This document shows positions 1 to 5,225 of a DNA stretch of 7,342 nucleotides, in pieces. Each line of letters starts with the position of its first letter. The first letter of the stretch is position 1. The notes below the pieces were generated by a model. It was not told where the DNA came from. It did not search any database and saw only the letters and a list, made by a program, of their open reading frames with translations. The position numbers were made by a program, and so were the translations under genes. The DNA lies in assembly GCA_020026435.1 (NCBI GenBank), contig JAHHQK010000064.1, positions 1 to 7,342 on the forward strand, given 5' to 3'. The stretch comes from Alistipes sp. (GTDB taxonomy: Bacteria > Bacteroidota > Bacteroidia > Bacteroidales > Rikenellaceae).

Positions 1-461
1 TCGAACGATACGGAACTGCCTCCAACTATAAAATTACGGTTTCCCTGTTGGAGCAATTCCATTCTCTAAACATCCGCTTTGAGGTGATCAACTTGCAGTT
101 TCTTCGCAGGTTTGAGACTTTCTTACGCCAAAGAGGAAATATAAGTAACAGCATTGCCACCAAGTTTACCTGTTTCAAGGCGATGTATAATCGTGCGATT
201 GCGGAAGATATTTTCACGCCCGAAAAGAATCCATTCCAGCAATTCGAGATTGGTCGCTTATGGAAAAACACACAGAAAAGAGCCATCACAAAATAGGGTA
301 TTCATCAGTTGATCTATCTTGATTTATCGGCTCGTTCCTACTACACACGTTTTGCAGGTGATATTTTCTTGTTTTCTTACCTGATGACAGGAATCAATTT
401 TGGAGATTTAGACAACGATTCTTTGTTTGAGGGAAAATTCGCCCAAAATTTTTCTGTTTAA
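1..461 (+). pseudogene. Broken tyrosine recombinase (Bacteroidetes-type integrase) remnant
   Basis: One frame is open from base 3, at the window edge, to a TAG at 294-296. It then continues in the same frame with recognisable integrase sequence to a TAA at 459-461. The first part resembles the SAM-like core-binding domain of Bacteroidetes transposon and phage integrases: a 'TASNY..T...L' helix, 'FLRRFETFL', 'NSIATKF..FKAMYNRAI' and 'NPF..F'. After the stop it reads 'LIYLDLS', 'DIFLFSYLMTGINFGDL', the normal entry into the catalytic domain. The TAG falls where relatives usually have Glu in 'ITKEEI', so a single GAG-to-TAG change would explain it. After about base 411 the similarity ends, and the conserved catalytic Arg/His/Tyr motifs are absent. 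The gene is therefore doubly broken: a nonsense codon and a lost C-terminus. Base composition is AT-rich compared with the rest of the window (hand count: 30% GC at 361-420 against 58% at 2881-2940), which fits an acquired element. Confidence 0.8.
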
Positions 462-531
462 GAGGTACGGGATAACAGTCTAACGCTGTTCCTCTCCCAT
501 CCATTCCTCCTGCTTATAAGTCTCCCTTCCG

Positions 532-582
532 AAAACGAATCGGGACCCTTCCGCCACTTCTGTGGCCGCAAGGTCCCGATTC
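532..582 (-). terminator. Hairpin terminator downstream of the CobW-family gene
   Basis: GAATCGGGACC at 537-547 pairs with GGTCCCGATTC at 572-582, and an inner GCCAC/GTGGC stem closes the loop. Read on the minus strand, the hairpin starts about 20 nt after the stop codon at 603 and is followed by a short TTTT (complement of 532-535). It is a plausible intrinsic terminator for the minus-strand gene. The T-run is short, so it might act mainly as a 3'-end stabiliser. It also marks the edge between the AT-rich integrase scar and the GC-rich chromosome. Confidence 0.65.
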
Positions 583-602
583 AAAGCGTATTCCCCACCC
601 GA

Positions 603-1892
603 TTACTCCTCCACCAGGCACTCGTCGAGCATGGCGGCCAGTCCCTCGCGGTCGAGGTTCTGACCGATAAAGACGATCTTCTGCATACGGTCGCCGTAGC
701 GGGCATCCCAATCCCGCACCAGTCCCGGCTCCTCGTCCATCAGCTTCTGCAGCTCATCCTTCGGCATGGTCGCATACCAATATCCGTACTGCGACAGCTG
801 CTTCTGCGAGCCGGCCTGCTCGAAGATGTACGACAGGTCGAACTCGTCCTCGAAGTAGCAGAGTCCCTTGGCACGGATGATGTTCCGGGGCCACTGCTTG
901 GTGACGAAGTAGTCGAAATTGTTCTTGTCGAACGGACGCCGTCTGAAATAGACATAGGTCCCGATGCCGTACTCCTCCGTCTCGCCCTCGCCGTGGTGGT
1001 GATGGTGGTGGCAATGCTCCCCGTGGTGGCAATGGTCGTGACCCTCGCCGTGGTCGTGACCGTCGTGATCATGTTCTTCGTGATCGTGATCCTCATCGTG
1101 ATGGTGACAGTGCTCCTCATCGTGGTGATCGTGGTGGTGGTGCTCGTCGCTTTCCACGTGCCTGGTGATCTCCTGCAACCATCCCGCCGACGAAGCCACG
1201 CCGTTGAAGTCGAAACCCTCGGAGTGGACCAGACAATCCAGATCCACCTGCGAATAGTCGCATTCGATGATCCCGGCCCGGGGCTGCAGCACGCGGACAA
1301 TGTTTCGGATGCGCTCCAGATCCTCAGCCGACACCTCCGAGACCTTGTTCAGAATCACCAGGTTGCAGAACTCGATCTGCTGGATCAGCAGGTTTTCGAT
1401 GTCGTCCTCGGCGATCTGCTTCGACTTCAGATCATCGGCGCAATTGAATTCGTCCCTCATGCGCAGGGCATCCACCACGGTGGCGACACAGTCCAGACGC
1501 AGGTGTCCGTAGCGGTTGTAGGCACCGCCGCCCAAACGAGGGAACGAGCAGAGGGTCTGGGCAATGGGCAGCGGATCGCAAACGCCGCTGGCCTCGATGA
1601 CGATGTAGTCAAAACGCTGCGTCTTGAGCAACTCGTACAGCTGATCGATCAGATCGGTCTGGAGCGTACAGCAGATACATCCGTTCTGCAAGGCCACCAG
1701 GCTGTCGTCGGATTGATTGACCACCCCGCCGTGCTGGATCAAATCGGCATCGATGTTCACCTCGCCGATGTCGTTGACGATGACAGCAAATCGGATTCCC
1801 TTCCTGTTGTTCAGAATGTTGTTCAGAAGCGTGGTCTTGCCACTTCCCAAATATCCGGTGATGAGTAATACCGGAACGTCTTTGACGGTCAT
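603..1892 (-). CDS. COG0523/CobW-family GTP-binding metallochaperone with His-rich insert
   Basis: Predicted 429-aa cytoplasmic G3E-family GTPase. Relatives use GTP hydrolysis to deliver metals (zinc, cobalt or nickel) to client proteins. Seen in the sequence: P-loop GYLGSGKT (13-20), the family's metal-binding CxCC as C72-I-C74-C75, and a Walker-B region 'VIEASG' (98-103). The guanine-specificity motif is 'NKVS' (182-185) instead of the usual NKxD. Residues 251-300 are a metal-binding stretch with 27 His and 3 Cys among Asp, Glu and Gly. The CobW C-terminal domain follows, from 'TYVYFRRRPF' (about 312) through 'QWPRNIIRAKG' to 'KIVFIG' (405-410). The frame stays open upstream to 2240, but start 1892 is chosen because the P-loop then lies about 12 residues in, as is normal for the family. 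The upstream extension is low-complexity and passes through this gene's own promoter. It is transcribed alone from 2027-2058, divergently from the ArsC/Spx-like gene. The metal is unknown; the His-rich insert suggests zinc, nickel or cobalt binding or storage. Confidence 0.93.
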   Translation of the reverse strand: MTVKDVPVLLITGYLGSGKTTLLNNILNNRKGIRFAVIVNDIGEVNIDADLIQHGGVVNQSDDSLVALQNGCICCTLQTDLIDQLYELLKTQRFDYIVIEASGVCDPLPIAQTLCSFPRLGGGAYNRYGHLRLDCVATVVDALRMRDEFNCADDLKSKQIAEDDIENLLIQQIEFCNLVILNKVSEVSAEDLERIRNIVRVLQPRAGIIECDYSQVDLDCLVHSEGFDFNGVASSAGWLQEITRHVESDEHHHHDHHDEEHCHHHDEDHDHEEHDHDGHDHGEGHDHCHHGEHCHHHHHHGEGETEEYGIGTYVYFRRRPFDKNNFDYFVTKQWPRNIIRAKGLCYFEDEFDLSYIFEQAGSQKQLSQYGYWYATMPKDELQKLMDEEPGLVRDWDARYGDRMQKIVFIGQNLDREGLAAMLDECLVEE

Positions 1893-2020
1893 AATATCAG
1901 TAGATTTTAATTCGCTATTCCCTTTTCCGTCCTCCGCCCGCCGTTCGGTACGGTTTTGGAGGATGTTTCTCCGGGCGGCTTCTCCCCTGAGGGCCCCACC
2001 CTTTCGGATGGTCGCCGTCC
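1893..2020 (-). promoter_or_regulatory. Long structured 5' leader of the CobW-family gene
   Basis: The predicted minus-strand promoter leaves about 130 nt untranslated, long compared with the other leaders here. The leader can fold into two consecutive nested hairpins. One pairs 1973-1978 with 1996-2001 (one G-U pair) around an inner CCC/GGG. The other pairs 1930-1935 with 1958-1963 (TCCTCC/GGAGGA) around an inner CCGT/ACGG stem (1941-1944 with 1950-1953, 5-nt loop). The last 30 nt or so before the ATG are AT-rich and unstructured, as expected for a Bacteroidetes start region. The layout would suit a cis-regulatory RNA, but it matches no riboswitch class that I recognise, including the cobalamin riboswitch. 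GC-rich DNA folds easily, so this is tentative. Confidence 0.35.
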
Positions 2021-2026
2021 AAGGGA

Positions 2027-2058
2027 CAAAGGTACACAAAGACGGGCGCAGAGACAAA
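2027..2058 (-). promoter_or_regulatory. Bacteroidetes-type promoter for the CobW-family gene
   Basis: Read on the minus strand, a -33 element TTTG (2058-2055) is followed after 20 nt by the -7 element TACCTTTG (2034-2027). This matches the Bacteroidetes major sigma factor consensus TTTG-N19/21-TAnnTTTG. Transcription should start near 2020. No metal-regulator operator was recognised around it. Confidence 0.75.
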
Positions 2059-2078
2059 TAAAAACCTGCGTTTTCAAC

Positions 2079-2109
2079 TTGCTTTCCACCGGGTCTTTTC
2101 TTATCTTTG
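2079..2109 (+). promoter_or_regulatory. Bacteroidetes-type promoter for the ArsC/Spx-like and SDR genes
   Basis: A -33 TTG (2079-2081) is followed after 20 nt by the -7 element TATCTTTG (2102-2109), so transcription should start near 2116. This leaves a leader of about 45 nt before the ATG at 2161. It sits back-to-back with the minus-strand promoter, their -33 boxes about 20 nt apart, so a regulator bound between them could affect both genes. Confidence 0.75.
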
Positions 2110-2160
2110 TCCTTGAGCGGCCCGAAGGCCCCGAGTATAAACTCAAAAAAAAGACCGATC

Positions 2161-2517
2161 ATGGAAAAATTCACCTTCCTGCAATACCCCCTTTGCGGCA
2201 CCTGCCGCAAGGCCCGCAAATGGCTCGATGACAACGCCATAGCCTACAACAACCGTCTGATCGTCGAGCAACGGCCCTCGCAGGAGGAGCTGCGCGAGTG
2301 GATCGCCCGCAGCGGGCTACCCCTGCGCAAGTTCTTCAACACGAGCGGCGCAGTCTACAAGAAGCTGAACCTCAAGGACAAGCTCCCGACCATAACTGAC
2401 GAGGAGCAAATCGACCTGCTGGCCTCCGACGGCAAACTGGTCAAACGCCCGCTGCTGGTCTCCGACGATACCGTCCTCGTAGGCTTCAAGGCCGAGGAGT
2501 GGGAGCGCATCAAGTAA
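2161..2517 (+). CDS. ArsC/Spx-family thioredoxin-fold protein
   Basis: A 118-aa soluble protein, the normal length for the ArsC/Spx/YffB family. It opens with the family's beta-strand and redox loop, 'FLQYPLCGTCRKA', with C12-x-x-C15. The helix then carries 'KWLDDNAI' and 'LREWIARSGLPLRKFFNTSG'; 'FNTSG..Y' is typical of the family. Near the C-terminus is 'LVKRPLLV', the conserved Arg-Pro site that in arsenate reductase contacts the oxyanion, and 'GFKAEEW'. Family members are either glutaredoxin-dependent arsenate reductases or Spx-like regulators that bind RNA polymerase under disulfide stress. The CxxC is more Spx-like, and no arsenic-resistance genes (ArsR, ArsB, Acr3) are nearby, so arsenate reduction is not supported. 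A TTG further upstream in the same frame (2107) falls within the -7 element, so ATG 2161 is the start. It is probably cotranscribed with the dehydrogenase 70 nt downstream. Confidence 0.9.
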   Translation: MEKFTFLQYPLCGTCRKARKWLDDNAIAYNNRLIVEQRPSQEELREWIARSGLPLRKFFNTSGAVYKKLNLKDKLPTITDEEQIDLLASDGKLVKRPLLVSDDTVLVGFKAEEWERIK

Positions 2518-2525
2518 CCGACCCT

Positions 2526-2569
2526 GCGGCAGGCCGCCCATCTCGCAGCTGCGCCCCGCGCCCTGCCGC
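2526..2569. other. Intercistronic inverted repeat
   Basis: GCGGCAGG (2526-2533) and CCTGCCGC (2562-2569) are perfect 8-bp inverted repeats flanking a GC-rich loop that contains the palindrome GCAGCTGC (2545-2552). It fills the 70-nt gap between the ArsC/Spx-like gene and the dehydrogenase. No T-run follows, so it looks more like an attenuating or mRNA-stabilising hairpin than a full terminator. Confidence 0.45.
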
Positions 2570-2587
2570 CCAAAATCAAGACACCAC

Positions 2588-3340
2588 ATGAAACGACTTC
2601 TCGAAAACAAGGTTGCCGTCGTCACCGGAGGTACGCGCGGCATCGGACTCTCCATCGTCCGCAAATTCCTCGAGGAAGGGGCTTCGGTCATCCTCTGCGG
2701 TTCGCGGGAGGAGACCGTCACCCACGCCCTGCAACTCCTCGGAACGGAATGCCCCGACGCCCGTGTCGAGGGCATCTGGCCCGACCTGACCGACCGCGAG
2801 GCCATGAGCCAGGCCCTCAGCACGATCCACCGGAAATACGGACGCCTGGACATCCTGGTCAACAACGCCGGCATCTCGCAACGCACCCTCCTGGAGGAGT
2901 ACACCCCGGAGGAATACGACCGGATCATGGATCTCAACGTGAAATCGGTCTTCGTCTGCTCGCAGGCCGCCGCGGGGATCATGAAGGAGCAGGGCGGAGG
3001 CGTGATCCTCAACACCAGCTCGGTGGTAAGCCTCTACGGCCAGCCCTCGGGCTTCGCCTACCCGACCTCGAAATTCGCCGTCAACGGACTGACCAAGTCC
3101 CTGGCCCGCGAACTGGGGCGCTACCACATCCGCGTCAATGCCGTCGCCCCCGGCGTGGTCAAGACCGACATGGTGGAGAGTCTGCCCCAGGAGGTGATCC
3201 GCCCGATCATCGACCGCATCCCCTTAGGACGCATGGCCCGGGGCGAGGACATCGCCAACGCCTTCCTGTATTTGGCCAGCGACATGGCCGCCTATGTCTC
3301 CGGAGCGGTTCTTTCCGTCGACGGAGCGGTGGTCATCTGA
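2588..3340 (+). CDS. Short-chain dehydrogenase/reductase (FabG-like SDR)
   Basis: A 250-aa classical SDR, a cytoplasmic NAD(P)-dependent oxidoreductase of the usual length. Seen: the cofactor glycine motif TGGTRGIG (13-20), 'PDLTD' (65-69, adenine-ring contact), NNAG (92-95), and the tetrad Asn117, Ser145, Tyr158, Lys162 (YxxxK). The 'VNAVAPGVVKTDM' loop follows, and the ending 'YVSGAVLSVDGA' is the classical SDR C-terminus. Arg17 in the glycine motif and Ser39-Arg40 after the second strand are compatible with NADPH. It resembles FabG-type 3-oxoacyl-ACP reductases, but many sugar, alcohol and steroid dehydrogenases look the same and no fatty-acid genes are adjacent, so the substrate is not assigned. 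ATG 2588 gives the standard 'KVAVVTGG' N-terminus. No promoter is visible in the 70-nt gap, so it is probably read from 2079-2109. Confidence 0.93.
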   Translation: MKRLLENKVAVVTGGTRGIGLSIVRKFLEEGASVILCGSREETVTHALQLLGTECPDARVEGIWPDLTDREAMSQALSTIHRKYGRLDILVNNAGISQRTLLEEYTPEEYDRIMDLNVKSVFVCSQAAAGIMKEQGGGVILNTSSVVSLYGQPSGFAYPTSKFAVNGLTKSLARELGRYHIRVNAVAPGVVKTDMVESLPQEVIRPIIDRIPLGRMARGEDIANAFLYLASDMAAYVSGAVLSVDGAVVI

Positions 3341-3368
3341 CCCGACCCTCCGGGAAGGGAGCCGTATG

Positions 3369-3490
3369 CCGCCGCGTGTTACCGGGTTCTGCCACGTACC
3401 GCCGCGTGCGACCCGTACCCCACGTCACGCACTACGCGGCGTGCACCGCACGTAGTCGCATCCCGCACCACGTACCCCACGTTGTCACGC
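3369..3490. repeat. Cluster of short direct repeats in a convergent intergenic region
   Basis: The 202 bp between the converging dehydrogenase and protease genes is built of recurring GC-rich words. CCGCCGCGTG occurs at 3369-3378 and 3399-3408. CGTACCCCACG occurs at 3414-3424, followed directly by TCACGC, and at 3471-3481, followed by TTG and then TCACGC. CACGTACC occurs at 3393-3400 and 3469-3476. The copies are imperfect and irregularly spaced, so this is neither a CRISPR nor a clean tandem array. The region has no convincing ORF of its own. Confidence 0.5.
3431..3456. other. 26-bp near-palindrome (possible bidirectional terminator or repeat core)
   Basis: ACTACG (3431-3436) and CGTAGT (3451-3456) are perfect inverted arms. 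A further CGG/CCG pairing (3437-3439 with 3446-3448) can extend the stem, leaving a small bulge and a 6-nt loop. Ten of the thirteen symmetric pairs match. It lies midway between two converging genes, where a bidirectional terminator or a REP-like element would be expected, but it has no T-run. Confidence 0.4.
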
Positions 3491-3515
3491 CCTTTCGCGA
3501 GGGGTATGCCCCCCA

Positions 3516-3531
3516 GGAGAAGGTCTTCTCC
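3516..3531 (-). terminator. Short hairpin after the IdeS-like protease gene
   Basis: GGAGAA (3516-3521) pairs with TTCTCC (3526-3531) across a GGTC loop, 11 nt past the stop codon of the minus-strand protease gene. The position suits a 3'-end hairpin for the lipoprotein operon. No T-run follows on the minus strand, so the terminator call is weak. Confidence 0.35.
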
Positions 3532-3542
3532 CGGAGTAGGGG

Positions 3543-5216
3543 CTATCGGCTCTGCTTGGCGAAGTAGGCCTCCCAGCGGTCCTGCATCAGCCCGATGACG
3601 TTCATCTCACGAATCTTGAAGGTAAAATGCCCCTCCTGGCTGCCCTCCATGTAGAATCCGTCGGACTTCTTCTGCACGCGCTTGCGGATGATACCGGCCT
3701 GGGTGATCTGCCGGCCCTTGTAATCCACAAACTCGCGCTGCTCGTCCAAATCTCGGTCGTTATTGTCGGCAATGTAGATGGCCGAAACCACGCCCTCGGC
3801 ATCGAACTCCGCACCCCAGATCGTGATGGCGTGATATTCACGCGGATAAACCAGCGTACACTCGATACCTTCCTTATGAGTCAGCGAATATTTCAGATCC
3901 TCGTTGAACGAAACATCGGAAAGCATGATCCGCGAGACATGACTGCGACCGAACACCTCCTCAAAGAATCCCGCTCCGGGTTTGTAGTTCATGCCGAACT
4001 GGCCCGTGATGAACCAGTCCAATGCCGCAGCCACATCAACGCCCACGTTTCCGAACTTGGACTTGTAGAACCCGAACACCTCGCAATCCAACGAAGAATC
4101 ATAGCGGCTCGGACCCGTATATTTGCCGTAGCGTTCGATGTAGGCCCGGTTCTGTTCCATCCACCAATAGAGCAGGTTGGCACTCGCCGCAGCCCAACAC
4201 ATCTTCGAATCGATATTCTGCTGGTTCATCGGATCGACCTTGTTGCAGTCGTACCATCCGCTGCCCGGCGTCCACTTCAATCCGCGGGTCATCGCTGGGT
4301 ACACATCCGTGTAGCCCCACTCGTCGAGCGGCACGGGACGCACGCCATAGACCCACTCCGTGCGGTTGGCCCACGACTCCCCGGCCTTCTTCTTCAGCTC
4401 GATATTAAGGGTGACCTGTCCGCCCGAGACCAGTTCCCCGAAGGGCCGTCCGTCGGCAAAGGCGGCCGGGGCACGGTACTCCACAACCTTGTCACCCACC
4501 GTGATCTCGATCCACTTGTCGTGTCTCCACCCCTCGTCAATCCGCTGGGGACACAGCACGGCGTAGAATGCCCGGCCCACCTTGCGGGGGATGATCCTCT
4601 GCTCGGGACCCGTCACCTCCGACAAGGCCCCATCCGAGGTCTGCACCCTGATTCCGTTGCGGCTGAGGATCTCGATGCGGGCGGCGGCCAGCTCCTCGTC
4701 GGTAAATGATCCGTCCGAGGAGAGCGTCAGACACAGGCGGCTCATCAGGTGGGTGAATCCCAAGGCCACGCTCTCGCCGCGCGAAGTTTCGGAGCGGGCA
4801 TGGAGCAGATCCGAACGTTGGTAGTCCGCCTCGGCGGTCTGATCCCCGGCCACACGATGCGTAAAGGTCGGAGCATCGCCCCCCACCACGGGATAGAAGG
4901 CCGAGAAGGCAATCCGCCCCTCGCCCAGGTCACTCCACGCCAGTGCGGGCAACCATCCATCACTGCCCAGCGTGAGTCTGCGCACGGGGGACGAGCCACC
5001 CGAAGTAGAGATCCAGAGGTCGATCTCGTCACCCGGCGTGAAACGACCCTTGCCGTCCAAGCCGATCTCGGCACGCGAAGCCTCACCCGAGATGATCTCG
5101 GCCGTGATCCTCACCCGGTCCTCACCGCCAATCACCCCTTCGAGTTCCCGCTCCTCGGAACAGCCCCCCACAAGGAGCAATCCGAGCAAGGCCATCCAAA
5201 TACAAAATTTCTTCAT
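3543..5216 (-). CDS. Lipoprotein with Mfa/fimbrillin-like N-domain and IdeS/Mac-like (C66) cysteine protease C-domain
   Basis: 557 aa. Residues 1-19 are a lipoprotein signal with lipobox VGGC (Cys19); the acidic 'SEERE' after it resembles a Bacteroidetes surface-export signal. Residues of about 33-275 look like an Mfa/fimbrillin domain: 'RFTPGDEIDLW' (58-68), 'AFYP' (106-109), 'FTHLMSRL' (154-161). From about 286 the protein resembles streptococcal IdeS: 'WVYGVRP' (288-294), like 'VWTKGVTPP'; GWYD at 320-323 with Lys326, placed as the IdeS oxyanion-hole Lys84; 'CWAAASANLLYWWMEQN' with Cys340 as nucleophile; 'FFEEVFGRS'; and 'HAITIWGAEFD' with His462. The Asp of 'IYIADNND' is D484, 22 residues after the His, the same interval as His262-Asp284 in IdeS. 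Differences: Trp not Gly follows the Cys, and Cys-to-His is 122 residues against 168. All catalytic residues seem present, so an active extracellular cysteine protease is likely. Immunoglobulin as substrate is an inference from the family. It is the second gene of an operon, 9 nt after the fimbrillin-like gene. Confidence 0.88.
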   Translation of the reverse strand: MKKFCIWMALLGLLLVGGCSEERELEGVIGGEDRVRITAEIISGEASRAEIGLDGKGRFTPGDEIDLWISTSGGSSPVRRLTLGSDGWLPALAWSDLGEGRIAFSAFYPVVGGDAPTFTHRVAGDQTAEADYQRSDLLHARSETSRGESVALGFTHLMSRLCLTLSSDGSFTDEELAAARIEILSRNGIRVQTSDGALSEVTGPEQRIIPRKVGRAFYAVLCPQRIDEGWRHDKWIEITVGDKVVEYRAPAAFADGRPFGELVSGGQVTLNIELKKKAGESWANRTEWVYGVRPVPLDEWGYTDVYPAMTRGLKWTPGSGWYDCNKVDPMNQQNIDSKMCWAAASANLLYWWMEQNRAYIERYGKYTGPSRYDSSLDCEVFGFYKSKFGNVGVDVAAALDWFITGQFGMNYKPGAGFFEEVFGRSHVSRIMLSDVSFNEDLKYSLTHKEGIECTLVYPREYHAITIWGAEFDAEGVVSAIYIADNNDRDLDEQREFVDYKGRQITQAGIIRKRVQKKSDGFYMEGSQEGHFTFKIREMNVIGLMQDRWEAYFAKQSR

Positions 5217-5225
5217 AAGACAGTT

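Noticed and set aside
993..1868. Long plus-strand open frame that reads like a Val/Met-rich membrane protein at its start
   Set aside because: The hydrophobic stretch is the complement of the His codon run in the CobW-family gene, which has clear family motifs on the minus strand. No promoter or recognisable domain supports the plus-strand reading.
1893..2020. Cobalamin or TPP riboswitch ahead of the CobW-family gene
   Set aside because: GC-rich elements and hairpins are present, but the B12-box and the TPP core sequences were looked for and not found.
1893..2240. N-terminal extension of the CobW-family protein in the same open frame
   Set aside because: The extra 116 residues are unlike the family and cross the predicted promoter at 2027-2058 and the divergent promoter.
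2161..2517. Arsenate reductase of an arsenic-resistance operon
   Set aside because: The fold and Arg-Pro site fit, but no ArsR, ArsB or Acr3 gene is adjacent and the CxxC is more typical of Spx-like members.
2576..3127. Minus-strand open frame over the dehydrogenase gene
   Set aside because: The plus strand carries every SDR motif at normal spacing; the minus frame has none of its own.
3361..3500. CRISPR-like array
   Set aside because: The repeats are 8-11 bp, imperfect and irregularly spaced, with no regular spacers and no cas genes nearby.
3627..4709. 360-codon plus-strand open frame opposite the protease gene
   Set aside because: It is antisense to well-supported protease and Mfa-like domains, shows no domain or signal, and is typical of shadow frames in GC-rich coding DNA.
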